A stretch of 64,000 bases of DNA from Granulicella arctica (GTDB lineage: Bacteria; Acidobacteriota; Terriglobia; Terriglobales; Acidobacteriaceae), in contig NZ_JAGTUT010000002.1 in the NCBI RefSeq assembly GCF_025685605.1, forward strand, positions 372,001-436,000. The letters are read 5' to 3'. The position numbers and the translations under genes are program-made. This document shows positions 34,796 to 43,574 of this stretch, piece after piece; position 1 is the first letter of the stretch; each line of letters begins with the position of its first letter. The notes beneath the pieces were generated by a model. The model was not told the DNA's origin and made no database searches. It saw only the letters and a program-made list of their open reading frames with translations.

Positions 34796-35293
34796 CTACT
34801 GCTGCGGCACTGCCACCTTGATAACGTAGTAGGTAAATGTCTCTCCCGGAGCAACCGTCGTCTGGTGCGGAACATTGGCCGAGATGTGGATCACATCTCC
34901 CTTGCGGATTACATGAGAAGTCCCGCCCTCTACCCGACTGCCGCGCGTCTCTCCCAGCGAGACCTGCTTCGGATCGACGACGGTTCCACCGGTCAGGACG
35001 TCAGCTTGTCCGTCCTCGACGATAAAGATATCGTTGAACCCTGCGTGGATCTCTGCGCCGCCACTCTTCACTCGAACGGTGAGCATCGTGAGGTGTCCTG
35101 GATAAGTCTCCAGAGCCACACCGGCAGTGCCGCTCGGACTGTTCTTAGCCTGGTTCATCAGGATCTTCGCCTCAGCATCGATAGCTGCAGCCGTCCGCAC
35201 ATCCACAAGATTCGCGGCAGGAGCCTGGGCTACCTGTCCAACGAGACTCGTCGAAATAGTTGTCAGCGCAACACATAGAAGCATCGTTCGCAT
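34796..35293 (-). CDS. Secreted cupin-domain protein
   Basis: A 165-residue protein with a signal peptide (MRTMLLCVALTTISTSLVGQ) and a single cupin barrel: GAEIHAGFNDIFIVEDGQADVLTGG provides the first motif (one His, one Asp/Glu) and GDVIHISANVPHQTTVAPGETFTYYVIKV the second with two His. The metal-binding set is probably intact. Its place 39 nt upstream of kduI on the same strand suggests a role in, or co-regulation with, uronate metabolism, but the substrate is unknown. Confidence 0.8.
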   Translation of the reverse strand: MRTMLLCVALTTISTSLVGQVAQAPAANLVDVRTAAAIDAEAKILMNQAKNSPSGTAGVALETYPGHLTMLTVRVKSGGAEIHAGFNDIFIVEDGQADVLTGGTVVDPKQVSLGETRGSRVEGGTSHVIRKGDVIHISANVPHQTTVAPGETFTYYVIKVAVPQQ

Positions 35294-35380
35294 AAAACCT
35301 CACAGCACCCCACGATACGAAAGTGCATCTTTGCCGTCAACGCAGCAACGATTTGCTGGAGTAATCGCAAGGACAGTAGA

Positions 35381-36175
35381 GTGAGCATCATGATGACAAA
35401 CATCCCCGATCACGTTCTTGATCTCTTCCGCCTGACCGATAAGGTAGCGCTCGTCACTGGTTCGGCAAGCGGCTTAGGAGCTGCAATTGCCACTGCGCTG
35501 GCGCAGGCAGGGGCTGCAGTCGCTTGCCACGGCAACCGCCGAGCCGCAAGAGACACTGCCCAGACAATCGTGAGTGCAGGTGGCAGAGCATCTGCATTCC
35601 ATGCAGATCTTTCTGCGGACACTGGTGCAGAAGAGCTCTTCAACCAAGTTCACGATGTTTTCGGCAGAATCGACATTCTGATTAACAATGCCGGAACAAT
35701 CCATCGTGCAGCAGCGGTTGATGCCACGCTTGAGGATTGGCAGACGGTTCTTCAGGTAAACCTGACCAGCGTCTTCCAACTCTCCCAACTGGCCGCGAGA
35801 GGCATGATTGCTCGGAGCGCGTCCGGAAAGATCATCAACATCGCATCGTTACTCAGTTTTCAAGGAGGTATTCGCGTTCCCTCCTACGCCGCATCGAAGG
35901 GCGGAGTGGCTCAACTCACAAAAGCTCTCGCTAATGAATGGGCATCTCAGGGCATTCAGGTAAACGCCATTGCACCCGGTTACTTTCGCACCGAAAATAC
36001 ATCGGCGTTGCAGGCGGATGAAACCCGCAACCGCCAGATCCTGGAACGTATTCCCGCGAACCGGTGGGGTGATCCGCAGGATATTGCAGGCGCAGCCTTA
36101 TTCCTCAGCTCGCGTGCCAGTGATTACGTAACCGGAACAGTGTTGACCGTTGACGGCGGATGGATGGCCCGTTAA
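35381..36175 (+). CDS. kduD: 2-dehydro-3-deoxy-D-gluconate 5-dehydrogenase (SDR family)
   Basis: KduD reduces the KduI product to KDG. The 264-residue short-chain dehydrogenase has the NAD-binding TGSASGLGAAIA loop, INNAGTIHRAAAVD (NNAG), catalytic Ser in INIASLLSFQGG, YAASKGG (Tyr-x-x-x-Lys) and the C-terminal VTGTVLTVDGGWMAR typical of KduD. The start may be this GTG or the ATGs at 35390/35393. It is divergent from the cupin-kduI-kdgK-kdgA unit, and its stop overlaps the last flagellar-block gene on the opposite strand by 4 nt. Confidence 0.88.
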   Translation: MSIMMTNIPDHVLDLFRLTDKVALVTGSASGLGAAIATALAQAGAAVACHGNRRAARDTAQTIVSAGGRASAFHADLSADTGAEELFNQVHDVFGRIDILINNAGTIHRAAAVDATLEDWQTVLQVNLTSVFQLSQLAARGMIARSASGKIINIASLLSFQGGIRVPSYAASKGGVAQLTKALANEWASQGIQVNAIAPGYFRTENTSALQADETRNRQILERIPANRWGDPQDIAGAALFLSSRASDYVTGTVLTVDGGWMAR

Positions 36176-37179
36176 TCTTGCCGGCCCAAGGTGAAGAGCG
36201 TGTCCGTAACATCTTCACCAGTCGAAGGCAGCGTCCCGACATCGCCGTACGCACCTGTTTCAAGCCACGTACGGAGCCAGTAATGCTTGTGCAGACGAAC
36301 CAGCCGCGAGCCGAGAGGCTGGCTCGCTTCAAGGATAGTGGCGATCCGCGACGAGAGACCTTCGGCATCCTGAAAAGACTCTTCATTGGTCTGTATGAAT
36401 TCGCTGCCGAGAAGTCGTTGACGCGCCTGTTCGTAGTGCGAGTCGTCGAGCAAGCCGCTCTCAACGCGAAGCCCGCTCATCTGTTCGACCGCAAGGGCAG
36501 CAGAAGCGTCCAGGCGATCATTGAAGGCGAGATAGAGAATACGCGATGAGGCGATACGAAGCGGGAGCAAACCAAGCCTTTCGATGAAGAGCCGTGGCAT
36601 CGTCAGTGCCATCGCCGACGGTGCGAAACCATCGATCGGCAGCACTGGACAACTCCACTGCGTTGCGAGCCCTCGCGTAATCTGAGCTGACGTTACGCCA
36701 CTCTCCTGCACAAGCCACTCGCCAATCCGTCCAGTCCCGGCGAGCCGTTGTGCTTCAAGCGCCGTTCGAAGCTGTGTTTGCGAAATCCAGCCCTGGCTTA
36801 GCATAACCAGCCCTAGCGGAATCCGGTGCTGATGCGGCACGTCCTGATCCTCACTACCCACAGGGCGAAGATCGCCTCGCTCGCGCCGGAGCGCACGGTG
36901 AATGACAGCCTCAAGGCACCGCGTGCTACATCCCCAACGTCCTTCGAAGATTGGCCGTCGCCGGTTCTTCCAAGGCATCGTCCAGCTTTTCGTACACTCT
37001 GGATTGCCACAGCTCTGTTTTGTCGTGTTGCGTTGAGGCGATCGACGTGCGGCATCACGCGAGGCGGACCCCGGTACGTACACGTCATGGGTCCAGTGCG
37101 CCGCGCTCTCTGTTCCGATCCCTCGGCTTGCACGCGTATCGTTTTCGATGGGTTCATTGCGCTTTTCTAGAAAAGGCAT
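36172..37179 (-). CDS. Zinc-finger plus GspE-N/MshEN-like domain protein at the end of the flagellar operon
   Basis: A 335-residue soluble protein with no recognised flagellar name. Residues 57-88 hold two Cys pairs (C57-x4-C62 and C84-x3-C88) in a basic stretch, resembling a zinc ribbon. Residues 121-174 carry two copies of the 24-residue MshEN pattern, G-x2-L-x3-G-x6-L-x3-L-x2-Q: P121 to Q144 and R151 to Q174, separated by six residues. A T2SSE-N-like half domain follows (PRLFIERLGLLPLRI, LYLAFNDRLDASAA). In MshE and relatives this domain binds c-di-GMP or ATP. No ATPase domain follows. Its ATG overlaps the fliN end by 13 nt behind a GGAGAG Shine-Dalgarno, so it is coupled to the switch genes. 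An effector linking a nucleotide signal to the flagellar switch is inference. Confidence 0.65.
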   Translation of the reverse strand: MPFLEKRNEPIENDTRASRGIGTESAAHWTHDVYVPGSASRDAARRSPQRNTTKQSCGNPECTKSWTMPWKNRRRPIFEGRWGCSTRCLEAVIHRALRRERGDLRPVGSEDQDVPHQHRIPLGLVMLSQGWISQTQLRTALEAQRLAGTGRIGEWLVQESGVTSAQITRGLATQWSCPVLPIDGFAPSAMALTMPRLFIERLGLLPLRIASSRILYLAFNDRLDASAALAVEQMSGLRVESGLLDDSHYEQARQRLLGSEFIQTNEESFQDAEGLSSRIATILEASQPLGSRLVRLHKHYWLRTWLETGAYGDVGTLPSTGEDVTDTLFTLGRQD

Positions 37180-37478
37180 CGGATACTCTCCAGTCGTAGT
37201 TGCGGCGTTGCAACCTCTGTAATGCGTAAAGCAAAGTTTCCGCTGGCCACAACCACTTCACCGCGCGCCACAATGCGATCGCCGACCACCAGATCAACTG
37301 GCTCTGAGACATGGCGATCAAGTTCGACGACATCGCCCGGCCCAAGTGCCAGCACCTCGCGTAACGGCATCTCTCGTGAGCCAAACTGCAACGTCGCGTC
37401 CAGTTCGATATCGTAGAGCAGGCTCATCGCTGCTCCGCCGCTCAATCCCTGTTCTTCGGGTATAACTTCATCCATCAC
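37167..37478 (-). CDS. fliN: Flagellar switch protein FliN (SpoA domain), second copy
   Basis: A 103-residue protein that is essentially one SpoA domain: LYDIELDATLQFGSREMPLREVLALGPGDVVELDR, PVDLVVGDRIVARGEVVV and FALRITEV are the classic FliN signature (surface-presentation-of-antigens fold). FliN forms the lower C-ring with FliM and docks FliH during export. This copy is the canonical one, 27 nt downstream of fliM. A divergent SpoA protein is encoded at 45073. Confidence 0.92.
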   Translation of the reverse strand: MMDEVIPEEQGLSGGAAMSLLYDIELDATLQFGSREMPLREVLALGPGDVVELDRHVSEPVDLVVGDRIVARGEVVVASGNFALRITEVATPQLRLESIRCLF

Positions 37479-37505
37479 GCTGGCCTGTCTCCTTGGTGCT
37501 GCAAA

Positions 37506-38483
37506 CTAAATGCTCTGTGGCCCATCGGGATCGGTGATCCGCTCCGTTTGCATCTGCGCCCCGCGATGTTCACCCATCCTGACAGGCCGTGCCCGGCCAA
37601 ACGCGATGCCTCCTACACGCAGTTCCGCAGCCGAGTGCCGCGGTAGCGGAAGGCGCAGGATTGTTCCGGGCACAATATCGGCAAGCTCGCGCGCACGAAG
37701 CCGCAGTGGGGGAAACTGCAGTACTGCCCCAAAACAAGCCTCGCCAAGAAGCTCGCGCACCCGCACCTCTGCCTCCTCAGAGCGTCGCCGCGGACGCTCA
37801 CGGTCAGCCACCAGTTGTCGCAGGATCGCATTCAGCACGACTGTCGGAAGGCATAAATTCAGGCTTCCCTGAGCCTCCGGCATATGCACCTCGAAGCTCA
37901 CACACATCGTCTTCTCGCTGGAAGGCATCATGCGCGCAACCTGGGCTGCCGTCTCACGCTTCTCGTAGGTGAAGCCAAGTCCAACGGGCTGCCAGGCTAC
38001 ATTTAACTCCCGCACGATCATCTCGACCACGGAGGTCAGGATGGCCTCTTCAATATCCGTCAACTCCCGCAGGGTCCCTGCGCGGCCAATACCGCCAAGG
38101 AGCAGGTCGACTATGGGAGACGCAAGGGATAACTCGAGCTCAAGCAAACCTAGAGCCCCTAAAGGCTCCATGCGAATCGAGCACACATAGGTAGGCTCCT
38201 TGAGACGCGTAAGAAACTCTGCATACGTCATCTGCTTTGCCGAGGCAAGCTTGACTCCGAACTGCGTCCTCAACCAGGCACCAACTGTGTGCATCAGGTT
38301 ACGCGCAAACAGGTCGTTCACCGTTCCGATGGCGCGCATCTGCTCCTGGCTGATCTGGCCTGCCCTGCTGAAGTTGTAAAGCTCAGGCGCCTCTTCAGCG
38401 ATTGAGTTCGTTGCACTAGACCGGCTGCCTCCGGCGTTTGCGATTAACGTCTCTGCGTCATTCTGTCTCATCTCACCTGCCAT
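37506..38483 (-). CDS. fliM: Flagellar motor switch protein FliM
   Basis: A 325-residue C-ring protein. The middle CheC-like domain (YNFSRAGQISQEQMRAIGTVNDLFARNL, LLLGGIGR, LTDIEEAIL) and a C-terminal SpoA domain (EAEVRVRELLGEACF, LRARELADIVPGTILRLPLP) are intact. The N-terminus lacks the usual SQxEIDALL CheY-P-binding peptide but has RQNDAETLI at 6-14, which aligns position by position as a weak version. Downstream are fliN and upstream fliA, so the switch genes sit at the distal end of the operon. Confidence 0.9.
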   Translation of the reverse strand: MAGEMRQNDAETLIANAGGSRSSATNSIAEEAPELYNFSRAGQISQEQMRAIGTVNDLFARNLMHTVGAWLRTQFGVKLASAKQMTYAEFLTRLKEPTYVCSIRMEPLGALGLLELELSLASPIVDLLLGGIGRAGTLRELTDIEEAILTSVVEMIVRELNVAWQPVGLGFTYEKRETAAQVARMMPSSEKTMCVSFEVHMPEAQGSLNLCLPTVVLNAILRQLVADRERPRRRSEEAEVRVRELLGEACFGAVLQFPPLRLRARELADIVPGTILRLPLPRHSAAELRVGGIAFGRARPVRMGEHRGAQMQTERITDPDGPQSI

Positions 38484-38512
38484 GTACGACCTCCGTTAGA
38501 ACAGGACCTTCA

Positions 38513-39496
38513 CTACGCCTCGCGTCTCCTGCGAACTACTGGCTTCTTCGCAGTTGCGACCTGCTTCGCCGCAGGGGCTTGGCTGGAACGCAAGCTCGCT
38601 AATGCCGTTCGCAGCCGGAGTACCGCAGACGAATGAATCTGCGAGACACGGGACTCAACGACGCCCAGAGTTAGCCCGATCTCCTTCATCGTGAGTTCTT
38701 CGTAGTAATAAAGCGTCAGCACCAAACGCTCCTTCTCAGGCAGTTCGTCAATGGCGTCGGCAAGCCTCTGCTTCATCTCACCCTTGAGGCAGCGGAAGAG
38801 CGGATCGTCCTCAGGAGCGCCCGGGATATATGCCAGCTCTTCATCCCCGGAATCTTCCGTGCGCTCCATATGGAGGCTGCCGATCTCAAGTCCCTTCAAG
38901 TCGCCAAGAAGATGCTGATAGTCAACCAGACTTAACTCCATAGCCACAGCAATCTCCTGCTCCGAAGGTGCGCGGCCGAGTCGTTGCGTCGCTGAGCGGA
39001 TTGCCTCTTCAACAGCCCGACCTTTGCGGCGAAGCTCCCTTGGACTCCAGTCCAGCGTTCGTAAGGAGTCGAGTATCGCTCCGCGGATGCGGAATTGCGC
39101 ATAGCTCTTGAATTGCACCTTTTTGCTGTGATCGAACTTCGAAAAAGCGTCGATCAGTCCGACCACGCCCGCAGAGATCAAATCATCAAGATCGACATGC
39201 TGTGGAAGACGCTCATGGATGCGCCGGGCAAGATACCGGACGGTCGACAGATGCTCAAGGAGTAGACGCTCGCGATCTGGTGGAGCGACCGTGCCATTGT
39301 CCTCCAGACTTCCAGCGTTCGTCTGCTGTTCGAGTAAGAGCGGCAACATGGAAGCTTCCGATGGTCCGCACTCCTCAAAGCTCCCCTGAGTCTCAGAGTG
39401 GTGACTATTCACAGCCATACTGTCCAGCAACATCACCGGTAACGGATTTCCCATGCTCATCTCGTCTTTGTCCTCTCCTGCTTGGTCTGTCATCAA
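38513..39496 (-). CDS. fliA: FliA/WhiG-type RNA polymerase sigma factor
   Basis: Sigma-28 family factor that directs RNA polymerase to late flagellar promoters. The 327-residue protein has regions 2 (LDDLISAGVVGLIDAFSKFD, FKSYAQFRIRGAILDSLRTLDW), 3 (RRKGRAVEEAIRSATQRLGR) and 4 (LPEKERLVLTLYYYEELTMKEIG, LGVVESRVSQIHSSAVLRLR). About 70 extra acidic/Ser residues precede region 2 and a Lys/Arg-rich tail follows region 4. No anti-sigma flgM is visible. It lies between flhA and fliM in the block, 29 nt upstream of fliM. Confidence 0.92.
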   Translation of the reverse strand: MMTDQAGEDKDEMSMGNPLPVMLLDSMAVNSHHSETQGSFEECGPSEASMLPLLLEQQTNAGSLEDNGTVAPPDRERLLLEHLSTVRYLARRIHERLPQHVDLDDLISAGVVGLIDAFSKFDHSKKVQFKSYAQFRIRGAILDSLRTLDWSPRELRRKGRAVEEAIRSATQRLGRAPSEQEIAVAMELSLVDYQHLLGDLKGLEIGSLHMERTEDSGDEELAYIPGAPEDDPLFRCLKGEMKQRLADAIDELPEKERLVLTLYYYEELTMKEIGLTLGVVESRVSQIHSSAVLRLRTALASLRSSQAPAAKQVATAKKPVVRRRREA

Positions 39497-39515
39497 TTCA
39501 TTCCTGCCTTACCTG

Positions 39516-41633
39516 CTAGCCGACCGTTCCCATACTCCGAACCCGAATCTCCGGAGGAATCTCTGCTGGAGCCAACACTGTGACCTTTGGCAGAAACGGC
39601 TCCAACCAACGCCGCACGTGATAGCGGGCCGGGCTTGGACATAAAAGCACGGGGAGTGCCGTAGCAGTGCCTCCCTCGGTTAGCCGTTTCACAGATTCAA
39701 GCAGCCGCCGCAAATACTCCGCCGGAGTTCCGGAAGGTCGTACGCCGTCGCCCAGCAGTAAGGCCGCTCCGTTCGGGTCGAAGGTGTGGACCAGTTCGGA
39801 CTCCAAAGTTTGATCCAACACAAGGACCCGCAGTCCTCCGTCGGTATCGAGCAGAGGGTGGATGAGACCGCGGCCCAGTGACTGCCGCACACTCTCCACC
39901 AGGTGGACGATAGCTTTGGAGTGCTGGGCTGCGTCTACAAGGATTTCGAGTATCGTTCCAAGATCGCGGATCGAGACCTGTTCGCGCAGTAGTTGCTGGA
40001 GAACCTTCTGCACTTCGCCAAGCGACATCAGCTTCGGCACCAGTTCCTCAACCAGCTTCGGGTAACTCTCATTCATGCTGTCCAGCAGTCGCTTCACCTC
40101 CTGCCGTCCAAGTAACTCGTGAGCGTGGCGGCGGATCAACTCGCCTAGATGAGTGCCGATCACCGTAGTCTGGTCAACGACCGAGTAACCCGCCGCGAGT
40201 GCCGACTCCTCAAGGCCTGGCTGGATCCAACGCGCCGCAACGCCAAACGCCGGCTCGCGTGTCTCGATACCTGCCAGCACCCGCGCCTTGGGATCGGCGT
40301 TCACGGCAAGCAAGAAATTCTGTTCTGTCTGCCACCGGGCAATCTCAACCCCACGAAGGCTGACCACATACTCCCGAGGCCTGAGCCGTAGATTATCGGT
40401 GATGTGAACAGGGGGCACGATGAAACCAAGCTCGGTTGCGAGGTGCCTTCTCAGGGCGCGCACGCGATTGAGCATTTGACCACCCTGCTTTTCATCCACC
40501 AAAGAAATGAGTTGGAAGCCGATCTCTAACGTCAACTCATCCATTTTGAGCAACGAGGCAAGATTCTCTCCCTTACTGAGTTCTGCGGCTGCCGCTTTGT
40601 CAGCAGCAAGATCAAGCTCTACAGCTGGAGCTTCATCGGCGGTCGCCGGCAGCTTGCGCGCAATCAGTGCAACAGCAGCCGCCATCAGCATAAATGACAA
40701 TTTAGGCAAGCCTGGGATTAGAGCCAAGCCAAGCAATACGGCGCAGGCAATCCAAAGCGTGTTGCGTCCTCGCAGCAGCTGCGCTCCCAACTCAGCATCA
40801 AGCTGGCCCGACGACGAAGCGCGCGTCAGCACCATGCCGCCCGCTATCGACACGAGTAAGCTAGGGATCATCGTTACAAGGCCATCTCCCACAGTGAGGA
40901 TCGTGTAGGTCTTCACGGCGGTCATCAGGTCTGCGCCTTGCTGGAGGACGCCAATCAGCAGCCCAGCGATGATGTTGATCGCCGTAATCAAGATCGTCGC
41001 CAGCGAATCTCGCTGATTGAATCTCGCTGCACCATCCATCGCGCCGTAGAACTCGGCCTCTCGTGCGATCGCCTCACGCCGCTTACGTGCACCCTGCTCA
41101 TCGATTAAGCCGGCGTTCATGTCCGCATCAATCGCCATCTGTTTGCCCGGAAGCGCATCCAGCGTAAACCGAGCCGTCACCTCAGCCGTCCTTACCGCAC
41201 CGTGCGCGACTACCAGGAATTGGATTGCTATCAATGCAAGGAAAAGCACAAAACCGACCACGTAGTTCCCACCAACTACGAACTGTCCGAAGGCTTCGAT
41301 TACTGACCCAGCAGCATGAGTACCCTCATGTCCATGTAGCAGGATTCTCCGACTCGACGCGAGATTGAGCGACAAACGAAATAGGGTAAGCAGAAGCAGC
41401 AGTGTCGGAAACACTGAAAAATCCACAGCTCGCCGTACCTGCACCGCAGTTAGAAACACGATGACCGATGCAGTGATCGATGCTGCGAGAAGGATATCCA
41501 GAACGAATCCGGGAACCGGTATGAGCATCACGAAAACCATGCTGATTGCAGTCACCGGCAGGAGCAATCTCTGCAGCTTTGCCACGGGCCATCGGCTTAC
41601 CCTTTTGTCCATTACAACCGCTGCAGTACTCAT
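39516..41633 (-). CDS. flhA: Flagellar export gate protein FlhA
   Basis: FlhA is the large integral membrane protein of the type III export gate. The 705-residue product has about eight N-terminal membrane helices (FVMLIPVPGFVLDILLAASITASVIVFL...), the FHIPEP-type loop (GKQMAIDADMNAGLIDE, ARKRREAIAREAEFYGAMDGAARF) and a C-terminal cytosolic domain from about 340 (LEIGFQLISLVDE, EPAFGVAARWI, TVIGTHLGELIRRHAHELLGRQEV). The start overlaps the flhB stop by 4 nt, implying coupling. Confidence 0.96.
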   Translation of the reverse strand: MSTAAVVMDKRVSRWPVAKLQRLLLPVTAISMVFVMLIPVPGFVLDILLAASITASVIVFLTAVQVRRAVDFSVFPTLLLLLTLFRLSLNLASSRRILLHGHEGTHAAGSVIEAFGQFVVGGNYVVGFVLFLALIAIQFLVVAHGAVRTAEVTARFTLDALPGKQMAIDADMNAGLIDEQGARKRREAIAREAEFYGAMDGAARFNQRDSLATILITAINIIAGLLIGVLQQGADLMTAVKTYTILTVGDGLVTMIPSLLVSIAGGMVLTRASSSGQLDAELGAQLLRGRNTLWIACAVLLGLALIPGLPKLSFMLMAAAVALIARKLPATADEAPAVELDLAADKAAAAELSKGENLASLLKMDELTLEIGFQLISLVDEKQGGQMLNRVRALRRHLATELGFIVPPVHITDNLRLRPREYVVSLRGVEIARWQTEQNFLLAVNADPKARVLAGIETREPAFGVAARWIQPGLEESALAAGYSVVDQTTVIGTHLGELIRRHAHELLGRQEVKRLLDSMNESYPKLVEELVPKLMSLGEVQKVLQQLLREQVSIRDLGTILEILVDAAQHSKAIVHLVESVRQSLGRGLIHPLLDTDGGLRVLVLDQTLESELVHTFDPNGAALLLGDGVRPSGTPAEYLRRLLESVKRLTEGGTATALPVLLCPSPARYHVRRWLEPFLPKVTVLAPAEIPPEIRVRSMGTVG

Positions 41634-42769
41634 ATACCTCCTCCAAACCCATACATTCCACGGTGCACAGCCGGCGTTGCCGCAGCCGCAGCACGTTCTT
41701 CACGCGCGCGATGACTGCGCATTTTCTCTTCCATCTTCTGGCGATATAGAAACGCCAGAATGCCTGCAACCGCGGCGTATAGCTCATACGGGATCGACTG
41801 TCCCGGCTCTACCGCCTTGTACAAACTGCGTGCCAACGCAGGATTCTCGATCATCGGAATGCCCGCCCATTGTGCCTCTTCGCGAATATCTGCGGCATGC
41901 AAATCCCTCCCCTTTGCTAGCACCGTCGGTGCCTGCATCGTGTCAAAGCTGAACTCCAGCGCTACGGCGTAGTGGGTGGGATTAGTGATAATCACGCTGG
42001 CTCGCGAGATGTCTGCCTTAATCTTGCGACGGCGCATCGCACGCTGAATCTGTCGAATACGCCCTTTGATCTCAGGATTGCCCATAGCCTCCCGCATCTC
42101 CTGGCGCATCTCCTGCTTGGTAACCATCAGGCGTGAGTTCCAGCTTCTCCACTCGATGACGTAGTCGAGCCCGCTCCACGCTAACGTGACCCAGGCAGCA
42201 TCGAGCGCGAGGCCGTATGCCGTAGAAAATGCAGACGGCAGGCGTAACAAACTCATCACGGGCATGGGAACCATCAGGGCCTTTAGTGCTCCCCAGCCAA
42301 AGACGACCATCACCGCCGCAGGGACTAGCGACTTCACTACTCTTGTAACGGCACGCAGACTGAAGAGATTTCCGAGATTAGTTACCGGGTTGAGCCGCTC
42401 GAACTTCAGCTCCAATGCATTTGGATGGATCGACAGCCCTCCGCCCTGAGCGATGCCTACGGAGAGGGCAGCAAGGAAGCTGGCCACCAGCACCATGAAG
42501 ATTGGAAACAAGGCAGGCGCAAGCATTGTACGAAGGGCATCCCTCCAGGCGCTCTCAACACTAACCTGACCTGCTACGGCAAGATGAAGCGACTGCGCGT
42601 ACACCTCACCCCACGTCGTCACAAAGCTACGTGCTGTAACGCCAAGCGCCAACACTCCGGCGAGCATCGCAGCCGCTGAGAGCAGCTCACGACTCCGTAC
42701 AACGTCACCGCGATCTTTAGCCTTCTGCTTGCGCTGCGGACTCGCTTGCTCAGTCCCCTTATCGCTCAC
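41630..42769 (-). CDS. flhB: Flagellar export switch protein FlhB
   Basis: FlhB sets substrate specificity (rod/hook versus filament) of the export apparatus. The 379-residue protein begins SDKGTEQASPQRKQKAKDRG (basic N-terminus), has four membrane segments, and a C-terminal cytosolic domain with the self-cleaving NPTH motif in IITNPTHYAVALEF and GIPMIENPALARSLY. I chose GTG 42769: it overlaps the fliR TGA as GTGA and matches family length; the open frame to 42838 lies inside fliR. Confidence 0.95.
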   Translation of the reverse strand: MSDKGTEQASPQRKQKAKDRGDVVRSRELLSAAAMLAGVLALGVTARSFVTTWGEVYAQSLHLAVAGQVSVESAWRDALRTMLAPALFPIFMVLVASFLAALSVGIAQGGGLSIHPNALELKFERLNPVTNLGNLFSLRAVTRVVKSLVPAAVMVVFGWGALKALMVPMPVMSLLRLPSAFSTAYGLALDAAWVTLAWSGLDYVIEWRSWNSRLMVTKQEMRQEMREAMGNPEIKGRIRQIQRAMRRRKIKADISRASVIITNPTHYAVALEFSFDTMQAPTVLAKGRDLHAADIREEAQWAGIPMIENPALARSLYKAVEPGQSIPYELYAAVAGILAFLYRQKMEEKMRSHRAREERAAAAATPAVHRGMYGFGGGI

Positions 42770-43566
42770 GCGGCACCAATCAATCGTCCAGCGGCATCGA
42801 GCAGTGCGATGAAATGTCTCTCGATCCAGCCAGGCCACACGGCCAGCGAGCCGATCAGCACGACATATGAGACCATGGTCTTCATCGGGATGCTGATCAC
42901 CATCGCGGGAAGCTGCGGGGCCAATCGCGACACCAACGAGATTGTCACCTCAACCGCAAGAGCCGCAGCAACGACTGGTGAGGCTAACTGCAATCCTGCA
43001 AGAAAGACGCCACTCACCATCGCAGCGAGCGCCGCTCCGGTGGTTGCATGCACCATTGCCGTGCCCACCGGAACAGTGCAGAAGCTGCGCGCCATGGCAG
43101 CGATCAATGTGCGGTCAAGCCCCGCGCCCATGATGACCAGCAGCCCTAGCCAGCCAAGCATCTGGCCGAGCACAGGCGTTTCGATCATTGAATTCGGGTC
43201 AAGCAGGTTAACCAAAGAAAAACTGAACTGCATCCCGAGCAGTGTGCCCGCAAAATCCAGTGCTTCGTTCATTAGAGTCAACGAGAGACCAAAGACAAGG
43301 CCGACGCCAAGCTCCCCAAGAATGCCCCGCATATCTGGAATTGCCCGTGCCCCTGGTATCGCAGCAACGACCGGTGCAAGCAGGATTGTCATGGCGATCA
43401 CAAATCCAGCTTTAATTCTTGGAGCGATTGCGGCTGAGCTGAAAAGCGGAGCGAAGGCGACGAGTCCACTAAGCCGAACGAGGACCAGGAGCGCTGCCGC
43501 CAGATATTGGGTCCAGTTTGTGATGAGTCCGACAAAATCGCCTGCCATTCGAGTCGTGAGATCCAT
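42766..43566 (-). CDS. fliR: Flagellar export protein FliR
   Basis: FliR forms the export-gate core with FliP and FliQ. The 266-residue polytopic membrane protein has the family pattern LVLVRLSGLVAFAPLFSS near the N-terminus, KAGFVIAMTILLAP, and LGVGLVFGLSLTLMNEALDFAGTLLGMQFSFSL in the middle. I prefer ATG 43566, 8 nt past the fliQ stop, to the ATG at 43605 that would overlap fliQ by 31 nt. It is coupled to flhB by a GTGA overlap. Confidence 0.93.
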   Translation of the reverse strand: MDLTTRMAGDFVGLITNWTQYLAAALLVLVRLSGLVAFAPLFSSAAIAPRIKAGFVIAMTILLAPVVAAIPGARAIPDMRGILGELGVGLVFGLSLTLMNEALDFAGTLLGMQFSFSLVNLLDPNSMIETPVLGQMLGWLGLLVIMGAGLDRTLIAAMARSFCTVPVGTAMVHATTGAALAAMVSGVFLAGLQLASPVVAAALAVEVTISLVSRLAPQLPAMVISIPMKTMVSYVVLIGSLAVWPGWIERHFIALLDAAGRLIGAA

Positions 43567-43574
43567 TACCTTAT

